Source: BRHc4a sp049323755
GTDB lineage: Bacteria; Bacillota; Desulfotomaculia; Desulfotomaculales; Desulfocucumaceae
Direction: 5' to 3'
DNA: 64,000 bases
NCBI GenBank assembly: GCA_049323755.1
Contig: JBMOPE010000015.1
Span: 1-64,000, forward strand
The notes below the pieces were generated by a model. The model was given only the letters and a program-made list of their open reading frames with translations. It was not told where the DNA came from and searched no databases. The position numbers were made by a program, and so were the translations under genes. Within the stretch, counting starts at the first letter, position 1. Each line of letters begins with the position of its first letter. Shown here piece after piece: positions 1 to 8,248 of this stretch.

Positions 1-48
1 TGTAACCCGTAAAAATTCTTCCTTGGATAGTGCTTTAACAAATTTTAA

Positions 49-85
49 ACAAAGTGGTTGGAATTCAGAATGCCAACCACTTTGT
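49..85. terminator. Perfect 13-bp inverted repeat, possible terminator
   Basis: ACAAAGTGGTTGG at 49-61 and CCAACCACTTTGT at 73-85 are exact reverse complements separated by 11 nt. There is no long T-run, so it may be a weak terminator for a gene left of the window or an element end rather than a classic intrinsic terminator. Confidence 0.45.
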
Positions 86-176
86 CAACAGCCCCGATTG
101 GGGGTTTCTCCTTTACAGATACAATAGACAATGCTTCGTACTATAGAAAAGAAAAAAGGGCCGGGAAATGCCCAAA

Positions 177-270
177 CCAATTCCTAATTCCCAATTCCCA
201 ATTCCGGACCCATAAATAATGCTTAACAATGCCGCTAAGCGGCACGGGCTGAAGGCCCGTTATTTTATTG
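177..270. repeat. Heptad-repeat element with double-hairpin tail
   Basis: Tandem 7-nt units of the type AATTCCC (reverse of GGAATTG/A) run from about 180 to 204 and end in the junction ATTCCGGACCC. A conserved stretch ATAATGCTTAACAATGCCGC follows. Then come two hairpins, GCCGCT/AGCGGC at 231-243 and ACGGGC/GCCCGT at 244-260, and TTATTTTA. The same junction and tail recur at 8.1, 16.9, 42.2, 44.4, 49.3 and 54.6 kb. Confidence 0.8.
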
Positions 271-304
271 TCAATGTAAATAATGTTTATGTTTAAAAAA
301 TATC

Positions 305-333
305 TTGATTCATTATCATCAATGATGTAATTT
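305..333 (+). promoter_or_regulatory. Possible sigma-A promoter of trkA
   Basis: TTGATT at 305-310 and TAATTT at 328-333 are separated by 17 nt, about 45 nt before the trkA start. The match to TTGACA/TATAAT is partial. The spacer contains the near-palindrome CATCAATGATG. Confidence 0.35.
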
Positions 334-378
334 TACATAAGAGCTTTTAAAACGGTGCCGCCTGGAGTGGTTTTTTGA

Positions 379-1728
379 ATGAAAATAACTATCATTGGAG
401 CGGGTAAGGTGGGTACTGAAATAGCCCACAGGCTTGCCGAGGAAGGTCATGACATTATCGTTATTGACCGTAATGAATTTCAACTGGCTAAGATACAGGA
501 AAGTCTTGATGTTTTAACGGTTAAGGGAAATGGTTCAAGCTCCCAGCTATTAAGGGACACAGGTCTTGATGACAGTGACCTGCTGGTATCTGTTACAGAC
601 AGTGATGAAATTAATATGATATCCTGCATGACGGCCAAAAGAGTGGGCATCCCCAGGACAATAGCCAGGATAAGGGACCCCGACTATGTGCGGGATTTGA
701 TTATATCCAAGGAGGATCTGGGCATTGACCTGGTTATCAACCCTGATTTTGCCGCCTCCGTGGAGATTTCCAGGCTTCTAACACTTAACCTTCCTGTTCA
801 CACCGAGCACTTTGCCAATGGAAAGGTGCAGATGGCTGAACTGATGGTTGATGAGTCAAATACTCAGTTTGCCAATAAAAGAATTATGGACATTGAACTA
901 CCCAAGGCTTGTCTTGTGGTTGGTATTTCACGGAAAGGCGAAATGAACGTCCCCGGAGGCAGAGATTATGTGTATCCCAACGATACCATTTATATCCTGG
1001 GGAATACCGAGTCAATAAAAAAAGTTTGCACCAGGTTCAAAGTAAGGCGCCAGCGCGTTCAAAATGTAATCATAATGGGCGGCGGCAGAATAGGGCTGTA
1101 CCTTGCCGAAAAGCTGGCAAAGTATGGGATGAAAGTCAAAATAATAGAGCAGAACATGGACAGGTGCCACGAACTGGCCAACCGGCTGGATGACGTGCTG
1201 GTTTTAAAGGGCGACGGCACCGATGTGGACCTTCTCAAAAGGGAGGGCATACAGGAAACAGATGCCTTTGTAGCTGTTACCGGCTTTGATGAAGAAAACC
1301 TGTTAATGGCCCTTCTGGTAAAGCAGCTGGGGGCCAAAAGGGTAATCGCAAAGGTAAGCCGCCCCAGCTATGCTCCGCTGGTAGAGCGGCTTGGCGTGGA
1401 TGCGGCCATCAGTCCCCGCCTTATTACCATAGGTGAAATATTGAGGTTTATCAGGGGAGGAAGGCTTCTTTCCCTGGTGCTACTCCTTAATGAGCAGGCT
1501 GAGGTGCTTGAGCTTATTGCCCAGCCCGGGAGCAAGCTGGCAGGTAGGGCGCTGCATTCCTCGGGCCTGCCCAAAGGTGTGATCATAGGAGCAATAAGCA
1601 GGGATGACAAGGTTATAATTCCCAAAGGTAATGATGTGATACAGGACGGAGACCGTTTGGTCGTATTTGCCCTGGGCCATGTGGTTCATATAGTGGAAGC
1701 TCTTTGCAGCCAGGGGGACGAATATTGA
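379..1728 (+). CDS. trkA: Trk potassium uptake regulatory subunit TrkA
   Basis: Cytoplasmic NAD(H)-binding regulatory protein of a Trk/Ktr potassium channel. The 449 residues show the duplicated RCK layout of full-length TrkA: a first Rossmann domain with GAGKVG at residues 7-12, a TrkA_C domain around 140-220, a second Rossmann domain with GGGRIG near 233-238, and a second TrkA_C domain to the end. The length is normal for the family. The stop overlaps the start of trkH, so the two subunits are translationally coupled and form one transport system. The ATG start follows GGAGTGG at a usable distance. Confidence 0.95.
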   Translation: MKITIIGAGKVGTEIAHRLAEEGHDIIVIDRNEFQLAKIQESLDVLTVKGNGSSSQLLRDTGLDDSDLLVSVTDSDEINMISCMTAKRVGIPRTIARIRDPDYVRDLIISKEDLGIDLVINPDFAASVEISRLLTLNLPVHTEHFANGKVQMAELMVDESNTQFANKRIMDIELPKACLVVGISRKGEMNVPGGRDYVYPNDTIYILGNTESIKKVCTRFKVRRQRVQNVIIMGGGRIGLYLAEKLAKYGMKVKIIEQNMDRCHELANRLDDVLVLKGDGTDVDLLKREGIQETDAFVAVTGFDEENLLMALLVKQLGAKRVIAKVSRPSYAPLVERLGVDAAISPRLITIGEILRFIRGGRLLSLVLLLNEQAEVLELIAQPGSKLAGRALHSSGLPKGVIIGAISRDDKVIIPKGNDVIQDGDRLVVFALGHVVHIVEALCSQGDEY

Positions 1729-3167
1729 ACAGAAAACTGATTTTACGCGCGCTGGGACTGGTTTTGCTTTGTGAGGCTGCAGCCATGGTCCCTTCTCTTT
1801 TACTGTCATTTTATTACCGGGAAAATGACTGGATGGCCTTTTTGCTCAGTATACTGGTGACGGCAGCTGCCGGGGGATTGATGGCTGTATCAGGCTCCGG
1901 CAAGGGTAATGTGGGCTACCGCGAGGGCTTTGCAGTTGCTGCTTTCGGGTGGACGCTGCTGGCAGGCTTTGGTTCTATTCCTTACCTGCTTTCAGGTACT
2001 CTTTCCAGCCCTGTGAACGCATATTTTGAAACCATGTCGGGGTTTACCACCACAGGGGCGTCAATAATGACGGACGTTGAAATATTATCCCACGGTATTC
2101 TGTTCTGGCGCAGCCTTACCCACTGGCTGGGCGGGATGGGGATTATTGTTCTTACGGTGGCCTTGATACCATCCCTTAGGATAGCGGGCCTGCAGATGTT
2201 TAAGGCCGAGGTCCCCGGCCCCACCAAAAGCAAGGTACTGCCCAGGATAGCCCAGACCTCCAGGGAGCTTTACAAGATTTACATTGTTCTTACTGTTGTC
2301 ATGATAATTCTGTTAAAGCTGGCCGGAATGAACTGGTTCGACTCTTTTATCCATACATTCGGAACAGTGGCCACCGGCGGTTTTTCCAGTCATAATGCCA
2401 GTATAGCAGCCTATGACAGCGTTCTGATTGAGGGAATAATAATCTTTTTCATGATTATCTGCGGTATTAACTTCGCCCTTCATTATTTTAGCTTAAGGGG
2501 AAATTTCAGGCCTACCCTGAAGGACCCTGAAGTGAAATTGTACCTGGGAATAATACTTGGAGCTGTTTGCCTTATCACGGTGAATCTGGTTATGAGCGCA
2601 GACTATGGCGCCGGCAGGGCAGTAAGGGAATCCTTGTTCCAGGTGGTATCCATAACAACAACCACCGGGTATGCAACTGCCGATTTTGACCAGTGGCCGT
2701 CAATGAGTAAGGCGCTGCTTCTTATTCTGATGTTCGTGGGCGGGTGCGCCGGTTCAACAGCAGGCTCAATAAAAATTGCAAGGATTTTGATACTTATCAA
2801 GGGCATTTCGCGGCAGATAATGAAGCTTCTTCACCCTCAGGCGGTAATCCCGCTGCGTGTGGGAAAAAATATTGTTACCCAGGAAGTTTTGGATAACGTT
2901 CAGACATTTTTCTTTCTGTATATGATGATATTTGCCGGATCGGTGGTTTTTGTTACTTTAATGGGGGTTGATCTTGTCAGCTCGCTGTCTGCTGTGGCTG
3001 CTACCTTGAGTAATGTGGGTCCCGGCCTTGGAGCAGTGGGGCCTATGACCAACTACAATTCCATGCCGGATGCCGCCAAGGTGCTTCTTTCTTTCTGCAT
3101 GCTTATTGGAAGGCTTGAAATATACACCATTCTGGTTATACTTAGTACCAAGTTCTGGCGCAGCTGA
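1725..3167 (+). CDS. trkH: Trk potassium transporter membrane subunit TrkH
   Basis: Integral membrane K+-translocating subunit of about 480 residues. It has the four pore-loop repeats typical of the family, visible as FTTTGAS, TVATGGFS, TTTTGYAT and SNVGPGLG, each carrying the selectivity-filter glycine. I start it at TTG 1725, seven bases after AGGGGG and overlapping the trkA stop. An upstream in-frame TTG at 1704 has no ribosome site. Acts with TrkA. Confidence 0.94.
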   Translation: MNRKLILRALGLVLLCEAAAMVPSLLLSFYYRENDWMAFLLSILVTAAAGGLMAVSGSGKGNVGYREGFAVAAFGWTLLAGFGSIPYLLSGTLSSPVNAYFETMSGFTTTGASIMTDVEILSHGILFWRSLTHWLGGMGIIVLTVALIPSLRIAGLQMFKAEVPGPTKSKVLPRIAQTSRELYKIYIVLTVVMIILLKLAGMNWFDSFIHTFGTVATGGFSSHNASIAAYDSVLIEGIIIFFMIICGINFALHYFSLRGNFRPTLKDPEVKLYLGIILGAVCLITVNLVMSADYGAGRAVRESLFQVVSITTTTGYATADFDQWPSMSKALLLILMFVGGCAGSTAGSIKIARILILIKGISRQIMKLLHPQAVIPLRVGKNIVTQEVLDNVQTFFFLYMMIFAGSVVFVTLMGVDLVSSLSAVAATLSNVGPGLGAVGPMTNYNSMPDAAKVLLSFCMLIGRLEIYTILVILSTKFWRS

Positions 3168-3190
3168 TTTGTTTTTTACATTTGACCGTA

Positions 3191-3219
3191 TTTGCGCTTT
3201 AAATTCTTTGTGGTAAAAT
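3191..3219 (+). promoter_or_regulatory. Possible promoter of yebC
   Basis: TTTGCG at 3191-3196 and TAAAAT at 3214-3219 with a 17-nt spacer lie in the 80-nt gap between trkH and yebC. The -10 is good and the -35 is weak. Confidence 0.35.
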
Positions 3220-3249
3220 ATTTCGGGTAGCCGTAAAGGAGGAAGAGCA

Positions 3250-3975
3250 ATGTCAGGGCACTCTAAGTGGTCAACTATAAAAAGAAAGAAGGCCAAGGTG
3301 GATGCTGCCAGGGGCAAGATATTCACCCAGTTGGGCAAGGAAATAATACTGGCCGCCAAACAGGGCGGAGGTGACCCGGAAAATAACCTGAGACTCAAAA
3401 ACGCCATTATCAAGGCCAAGGAGGCCAATATCCCCAACGACAACATCCAAAGGGCCATTATGAAGGGTACTGGAGAGCTGGGCGGTGGGAGTTACGATGA
3501 GATAGTATATGAGGGCTACGGTCCGGGCGGTGTTGCGGTGATGGTTGAGGCAATGACTAATAACCGGAACCGCACTGCCGGAGAGGTCAGGCACCTTTTC
3601 TCAAAATATGGCGGAAATCTTGGTGAGAGCGGCTGTGTTGCCTGGATGTTTGAAAAGAAGGGCCTCATTGTTATTGAAAAGGACTCCGGGGCTGAGGAGG
3701 ACGATTTAATGATGGCCGCCCTGGATGCCGGGGCGGAGGACATGAAGGTTGAGGAAGATGTCTTTGAAATAACCACTGAGCCCGCAGCTTTTGAAGCTGT
3801 CAGGGACGACCTGGAAGGCAACGGCTATAAGCTGGCCGAGGCCAATGTGTCGCTGATTCCCAATTCCACCGTTAAAATAGACGGGGCCCAGGCCGAGCAG
3901 ATGTTAAAGCTGCTGGAGACACTGGAAGAGCTGGATGACGTCAATGATGTTTATACAAACTTTGATATGGATTAG
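3250..3975 (+). CDS. yebC: YebC/PmpR family protein
   Basis: Member of the YebC/PmpR/TACO1 family, which includes DNA-binding regulators and, in recent work, factors that help ribosomes through proline stretches. The 241-residue length and N-terminus (MSGHSKWSTIKRKK) are canonical, as is the three-domain layout without gaps. The start has GGAGGAAG 5-6 nt upstream. It sits next to ruvCAB as in many bacteria; a direct role with RuvABC is not shown by the sequence. Confidence 0.95.
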   Translation: MSGHSKWSTIKRKKAKVDAARGKIFTQLGKEIILAAKQGGGDPENNLRLKNAIIKAKEANIPNDNIQRAIMKGTGELGGGSYDEIVYEGYGPGGVAVMVEAMTNNRNRTAGEVRHLFSKYGGNLGESGCVAWMFEKKGLIVIEKDSGAEEDDLMMAALDAGAEDMKVEEDVFEITTEPAAFEAVRDDLEGNGYKLAEANVSLIPNSTVKIDGAQAEQMLKLLETLEELDDVNDVYTNFDMD

Positions 3976-3989
3976 AGGCACTAGGATAA

Positions 3990-4019
3990 ACGCCCGGGTG
4001 AAAACCCGGGTTTATTTTT
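3990..4019 (+). terminator. Intrinsic terminator after yebC
   Basis: CCCGGGT and ACCCGGG form a GC-rich stem with a short AAA-containing loop, followed by TTTATTTTTT. It separates yebC from the next gene. Confidence 0.8.
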
Positions 4020-4056
4020 TGGGGAATTGGGAATTGGGGTTTGAAAGTTGGGGGTT
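4020..4056. repeat. Single half of the GGAATTG heptad repeat
   Basis: GGGGAATTGGGAATTGGGG followed by degenerate units lies directly downstream of the yebC terminator. No inverted partner is seen before the next gene. Confidence 0.6.
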
Positions 4057-4134
4057 GTTGGGCGTTTATGTATATATGCAAACACAAGCGGTAATAATAT
4101 GGCAAAAAGTGGTACATTGCTGGGGGTAATTTCC

Positions 4135-4752
4135 TTGACCAGAGTTCGTGTTTTAATAACCGGTGCAGCTATTTGCATGACAGTTGCTCTTTCAGTATTT
4201 CTGGGTGCTGCGTTTATGTCCGGTATACTGGGGAGGCCAATCCTTCCGGTATTTGGGCAGGGTGCGGTCAATACCGTCTCTCCGGGTGCAGTTTTGAGGG
4301 AAGAAAACTGCTATATTTGCGGTGATGTTGAGCTAGTTTTTCAGGGTCCGGCTTCGGGGGACATAGTTGGTAAAAGCGCTAAGGATTTGAGAGGCAAGTA
4401 TTCCGAAAAAGAAGGATGGTCCGTGGGTCTGGATAGTGACAGGCTGGTAGTCCTGAGGAGGAGTATAGATGGCTTTTGCGGTGAGCACAGCAATTACCGG
4501 CATCTCGGCATTCATAGAGACAGGCTGGCTGTCTACCAGGGGCCGCTTGGATATGACCAGAGACTTCTGCGAGTGGAAGAGAACAAAAAGCTGGACCAAC
4601 TTCCCCCGTCACTTAGGGAAAAAATGAAAAAAGCCCGGGACTACAACACACTTTCTCCGGAAGAAAGGGATGTGTTAAGGGCTCACCTGGAGTTTACAGA
4701 TGAAAGACTTCTCAACAGCGCCCTGGAGAACCTGGATGAAGATGTGGAGTAA
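4135..4752 (+). CDS. BofC-like secreted/anchored forespore protein
   Basis: Resembles the C-terminal domain of BofC, the intercompartmental regulator of the SpoIVB signalling protease in sporulation. An N-terminal hydrophobic segment (VLITGAAICMTVALSVFLG) is followed by a small beta domain with YICGDVEL, LVVLRRSIDGFC, HLGIHRDRLAVYQG and a helical tail. The most likely start is TTG 4135, eight bases after GGGGG (about 205 residues); ATG 4099 would add 12 residues without a ribosome site. It is placed between yebC and ruvC. The family call is moderately sure; the sequence is divergent. Confidence 0.65.
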   Translation: MTRVRVLITGAAICMTVALSVFLGAAFMSGILGRPILPVFGQGAVNTVSPGAVLREENCYICGDVELVFQGPASGDIVGKSAKDLRGKYSEKEGWSVGLDSDRLVVLRRSIDGFCGEHSNYRHLGIHRDRLAVYQGPLGYDQRLLRVEENKKLDQLPPSLREKMKKARDYNTLSPEERDVLRAHLEFTDERLLNSALENLDEDVE

Positions 4753-4786
4753 TTCTGCTTATTCTGTATGATTTTGGGGTCGGAAT

Positions 4787-4878
<92 letters not shown>

Positions 4879-5041
4879 GGTTATGTTAACTAAGTCTCGG
4901 TTGGACAATGATGAAAGGTTTTCAGTATAAGCTCACGATAATTAATAATCCTGCTTTGTTGGCAGGATATTTTGTTTTAATACAAGAATTTTATTTACAC
5001 ACAGGGAAAAACAAATTTTGGGTTATGGAGTGAATGCGGGG

Positions 5042-5533
5042 TTGGTTATAATTGGTATTGACCCCGGTACCGCCATCACCGGCTACGGTGTGATCGGGTA
5101 TGCGGGAAACAGTTTCAGTGTTCGGGATTACGGCTGTATAAGAACTGACTCCGGAATGGAGCTGGCCGGGCGCCTTGGTATTTTATACGGCAGGCTCAGG
5201 GAAATTATTGACAGGCACCATCCTGATCACTTTGCAATAGAGGAGCTTTTTTTTAATAAAAATGCCAAAACAGCCCTGGCTGTCGGCCACGCCAGGGGAG
5301 TGGCCATGCTGGCTGCGGTCAGGTCAGGCCTGGAGGTTTATGAGTACACGCCCCTGCAGGTTAAACAGGCCGTTGCAGGAAACGGAAGGGCGGTTAAGGA
5401 ACAGGTGCAATACATGATAAAGGCTCTTCTCTGCCTTAAGGAGGTACCTCGCCCTGACGATGTGGCGGACGCGCTGGCCGTGGCAGTTTGCCATGCCTTC
5501 AGGTGGACGGGTGCGGAGGCTTTAAGAAGATGA
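5042..5533 (+). CDS. ruvC: Holliday junction resolvase RuvC
   Basis: Dimeric endonuclease that cuts Holliday junctions. About 163 residues, the usual size. Acidic catalytic residues are visible in GIDPG near the N-terminus, AIEELFF in the middle and RPDDVADA near the C-terminus. The family usually begins directly before the IIGIDPG strand, so TTG 5042 (GGAG 11 nt upstream) is preferred over TTG 5018. The stop overlaps the ruvA start by ATGA. First gene of a ruvCAB operon. Confidence 0.95.
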   Translation: MVIIGIDPGTAITGYGVIGYAGNSFSVRDYGCIRTDSGMELAGRLGILYGRLREIIDRHHPDHFAIEELFFNKNAKTALAVGHARGVAMLAAVRSGLEVYEYTPLQVKQAVAGNGRAVKEQVQYMIKALLCLKEVPRPDDVADALAVAVCHAFRWTGAEALRR

Positions 5534-6144
5534 TTGCTTTTTTAAAGGGAAAACTACATTCAATAAGGGGTGACGCGGCGGTAGTGGAGGTTAACGGGGT
5601 TGGGTATTCGGTTCAGGTTCCCCTCTCGCTCCTGTCACAGCTGCCTCCCTCCGGTGATGAGGTTATGCTGCACACATTTATGTCAGTCAGAGAAGACGGA
5701 ATGAGCCTGTATGGGTTCGATACACTGGAGGCCCTTGATATATTCTCCCTCTTGCTAAACGTCAGCGGCATAGGTCCCAGGGGGGCCCTAAGCCTTCTGT
5801 CGGTAATAACTCCAGGTAACCTTGTCATAGCTGTAAAGGAAGAGAATGTCGCTCTTCTCACAAGGGCTCCGGGAATAGGTAAAAAGAGTGCCCAGAGAAT
5901 TATTCTGGAGTTAAAGGACAAGCTCAAGGTTGAGGATTTTTCCGGGGCATTTGCCGTCCCTCCTATCCATTCAGAAGGTCAGTCCGGTGATGCCATTGAT
6001 GCCCTGGTAGCGCTGGGGTACAATGCTTCCCAGGCTGCTGTGGCAGTAGAAAGGGCAGGAAAGGATATGAAGGCCGGAGCGCCGACTGCCGAGCTGGTTC
6101 GTCAGGCTCTCAGGCTGCTGGCTGATTCCAGAGGCATAAGGTAG
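5530..6144 (+). CDS. ruvA: Holliday junction branch-migration protein RuvA
   Basis: Tetrameric junction-binding subunit that recruits RuvB. 204 residues: OB-fold N-terminus (MIAFLKGKL), two helix-hairpin-helix motifs (LLNVSGIGPRGAL and LLTRAPGIGKKSAQRI) and a C-terminal UBA-like domain III (DAIDALVALGYNASQA) that contacts RuvB. ATG 5530 overlaps the ruvC stop. Confidence 0.96.
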   Translation: MIAFLKGKLHSIRGDAAVVEVNGVGYSVQVPLSLLSQLPPSGDEVMLHTFMSVREDGMSLYGFDTLEALDIFSLLLNVSGIGPRGALSLLSVITPGNLVIAVKEENVALLTRAPGIGKKSAQRIILELKDKLKVEDFSGAFAVPPIHSEGQSGDAIDALVALGYNASQAAVAVERAGKDMKAGAPTAELVRQALRLLADSRGIR

Positions 6145-6212
6145 GTTATAAAGCGGGGACGCTTAGAGAACCGTCCTCAAAAAGGGAAGAATTATAGGGG
6201 GACCGTTTTTAT

Positions 6213-7262
6213 ATGGACAATTACCCTGAACAAAGAGTAATATCCCCCGCTGCCCGGGCGGAGGACCGTGAGATAGAGGGCAGCCTCAGGCCCCGCAGGC
6301 TTTCTGAGTACATAGGGCAGCATAAGGTGAAGGAAACCATTGATATTTTTATTAAGGCCGCCATGGACAGGGGAGAGTCCCTGGACCATGTACTTTTATT
6401 CGGCCCTCCGGGCCTTGGAAAAACAACTCTGGCAAATATTATAGCCAACGAAATGGGTGTAAGCATAAGAGTTACCTCCGGCCCTGCCATAGAAAGACCC
6501 GGTGACCTGGCGGCCATATTAACAAATCTTTCGGCTGGAGATGTTCTGTTTATCGATGAGGTTCACAGGTTAAGCAGGCCGGTGGAGGAAATACTCTACC
6601 CGGCCATGGAGGACTCGGCCATTGACATAATCATCGGCAAGGGGCCGGGAGCCCGCTCCATAAGGCTTGAGCTCCCCAAATTCACAATAATCGGGGCTAC
6701 CACAAGGGCGGGCATGATTACTTCTCCGTTGCGGGACCGCTTTGGTGTTATAAGCAGGCTGGACTACTATGGTGTGGAGGACCTGGTGCAAATTATTACC
6801 AGAGCGGCGTCCATATTAAATGTCTGCCTTGAGGCTGAGGGCGCTGCCGAGATAGGCAAAAGGTCCAGGGGAACCCCAAGGGTAGCCAACAGGCTTTTAA
6901 AAAGAGTACGTGACTATGCCCAGGTAAGGCACAGCGGCTTCATCGACAGGAGTGTCGCCGTTGAGGCACTGGAATTTTTTGAGGTTGATCCCCTTGGACT
7001 TGATGAAATAGACAGGCGGATACTGCGTATAATAATAGAGAAATTCGGTGGCGGCCCGGTGGGTCTGGACACTATTGCCGCAGCGGTGGGGGAGGAGTCT
7101 GACACCGTTGAGGATGTGTACGAGCCCTATCTTATGCAGAAGGGCCTTTTGGCCAGAACTCCCAGGGGGAGGGTGGCAGCCGCCTCTGCATATAAACACC
7201 TGGGGATAGCGTATGAGGATAAGACAGGCGGGGGAGAACAGGGGTCACTTCCCCTGAAATAG
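6213..7262 (+). CDS. ruvB: Holliday junction branch-migration helicase RuvB
   Basis: AAA+ motor that drives branch migration with RuvA. 349 residues with Walker A GPPGLGKTT, Walker B LFIDEVHRL, sensor GATTRAG, arginine finger in SPLRDRFG and the C-terminal winged helix (RGRVA). ATG 6213 follows AGGGGG by about 10 nt. It closes the ruvCAB run. Confidence 0.97.
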   Translation: MDNYPEQRVISPAARAEDREIEGSLRPRRLSEYIGQHKVKETIDIFIKAAMDRGESLDHVLLFGPPGLGKTTLANIIANEMGVSIRVTSGPAIERPGDLAAILTNLSAGDVLFIDEVHRLSRPVEEILYPAMEDSAIDIIIGKGPGARSIRLELPKFTIIGATTRAGMITSPLRDRFGVISRLDYYGVEDLVQIITRAASILNVCLEAEGAAEIGKRSRGTPRVANRLLKRVRDYAQVRHSGFIDRSVAVEALEFFEVDPLGLDEIDRRILRIIIEKFGGGPVGLDTIAAAVGEESDTVEDVYEPYLMQKGLLARTPRGRVAAASAYKHLGIAYEDKTGGGEQGSLPLK

Positions 7263-7296
7263 GAATTGGGAAGGGGATTGGAGGTAAGTGCTTATT

Positions 7297-7839
7297 ATGA
7301 AAGTATTGCTCCATACATGCTGTGGCCCTTGCTCCATTTACCCGGCGGATGTGCTTAGAAGGGAAATGGATGTAACGGGATTTTTTTTTAATCCAAACAT
7401 CCACCCCTTTACCGAGTGGAAGGCAAGGAGGGAGACCTTTTCCGGGTATGCAGGAGATATAGGCCTGCCGGTCATTTTCGACGATAATTACCTTCTCGAG
7501 GAATTCATAAGGGGAGTCGTAAACCGGGAGTCAGACAGATGTTCCTTTTGTTATGAGATGAGGCTCCGGCGGACTGCGCAAATGGCTGCTGAAAAAGGTT
7601 TTGAGGCCTTTTCCACAACTCTTCTGGTGAGCCCTTACCAAAAGCACGATCTTATAAGGCAAACCGGGGAGATGGTGGCAAAGGAATCAGGTGTAAAGTT
7701 TATTTATATGGACTTTCGCCCGGGGTACAGGGAGGCAGTGGAGCGATCAAAGGAAATGGGAATGTACAGGCAGAAATACTGCGGTTGTATTTATAGTGAA
7801 AAAGACAGATACTACCGGAAAAAGAACAGGGGGGGTTGA
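7297..7839 (+). CDS. queH: Epoxyqueuosine reductase QueH
   Basis: Reduces epoxyqueuosine to queuosine in tRNA, the last step of Q synthesis; QueH is the non-homologous replacement of QueG. It carries the family cysteine pairs HTCCGPC at the N-terminus, RCSFCYEMR in the middle and YCGC at the C-terminus, which bind an Fe-S cluster and a second metal. About 180 residues, normal length. ATG 7297 is 11 nt after GGAGGT. The pathway partners queA and tgt follow within 4 kb, separated by DUF2905 and spoIID. Confidence 0.93.
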   Translation: MKVLLHTCCGPCSIYPADVLRREMDVTGFFFNPNIHPFTEWKARRETFSGYAGDIGLPVIFDDNYLLEEFIRGVVNRESDRCSFCYEMRLRRTAQMAAEKGFEAFSTTLLVSPYQKHDLIRQTGEMVAKESGVKFIYMDFRPGYREAVERSKEMGMYRQKYCGCIYSEKDRYYRKKNRGG

Positions 7840-7841
7840 TT

Positions 7842-8069
7842 TTGGAGGGCCCTTTTGTTTCCCTGGGTAAAATGGTGTTGCTGGGAGGGCTTTTACTGGT
7901 GGTTCTGGGGCTCATCATGATGGCTGCGGGTAAGGTTCTCAGCCTTGGCCGCCTTCCCGGAGATATATTTATTCAAAGGGGAAATTTCAGCTTTTATTTT
8001 CCCATTGTCACCTCGATAATACTGAGTATTCTGCTGACTGTTGTGCTTAATGTAATATTCAGGAGATAA
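7842..8069 (+). CDS. DUF2905 small membrane protein
   Basis: About 75 residues with two transmembrane segments (VLLGGLLLVVLGLIMMAAG and IVTSIILSILLTVVLNVI) joined by LGRLPGDI..RGNFSFYFP, which is the family signature of DUF2905. Function unknown; in Firmicutes it is commonly found between queH/ruvB and spoIID. Start TTG 7842 lies seven bases after GGGGGG; TTG 7836 would be too close to it. It directly follows queH and is probably co-transcribed. Confidence 0.85.
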   Translation: MEGPFVSLGKMVLLGGLLLVVLGLIMMAAGKVLSLGRLPGDIFIQRGNFSFYFPIVTSIILSILLTVVLNVIFRR

Positions 8070-8165
8070 ATATGAATTGGGGAGTGGGGAGTGGTTTATG
8101 TTAACAATTCCGGGTCCCCTTTATTAATTCCGGGCCAGTGATAATGCTTAACCACATAACCAGTC
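8070..8165. repeat. Degenerate heptad element upstream of spoIID
   Basis: ATTGGGGAGTGGGGAGTGG on the left, then two copies of AATTCCGGG on the right, the second continuing into CCAGTGATAATGCTTAACC, which is the family's conserved junction. The tail hairpins are missing, so this is a decayed copy. Confidence 0.6.
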
Positions 8166-8248
8166 AGTGTACCATTCGGCAGGAAAAAGCTTTAATCTTG
8201 TCGAAGGTACATTTTGTTTAAGGAAATAACATACATCCGGAGGTAAAA

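Larger units (their letters stand above)
1..378. other. Intergenic region upstream of trkA
   Basis: No gene is supported here. The stretch holds a 13-bp perfect hairpin near its left end, a block at about 104-190 that resembles 20147-20237 (both contain TTCTCCTTTAC followed by GATACAAT), a heptad-repeat element with a double-hairpin tail, and a possible promoter for trkA. Whatever gene lies to the left ends outside the window. Confidence 0.7.

Noticed and set aside
8208..8243. Sigma-E promoter of spoIID (CATACAT at 8230)
   Set aside because: The start point it predicts would fall inside the ribosome-binding site, so this word is unlikely to serve as the -10.
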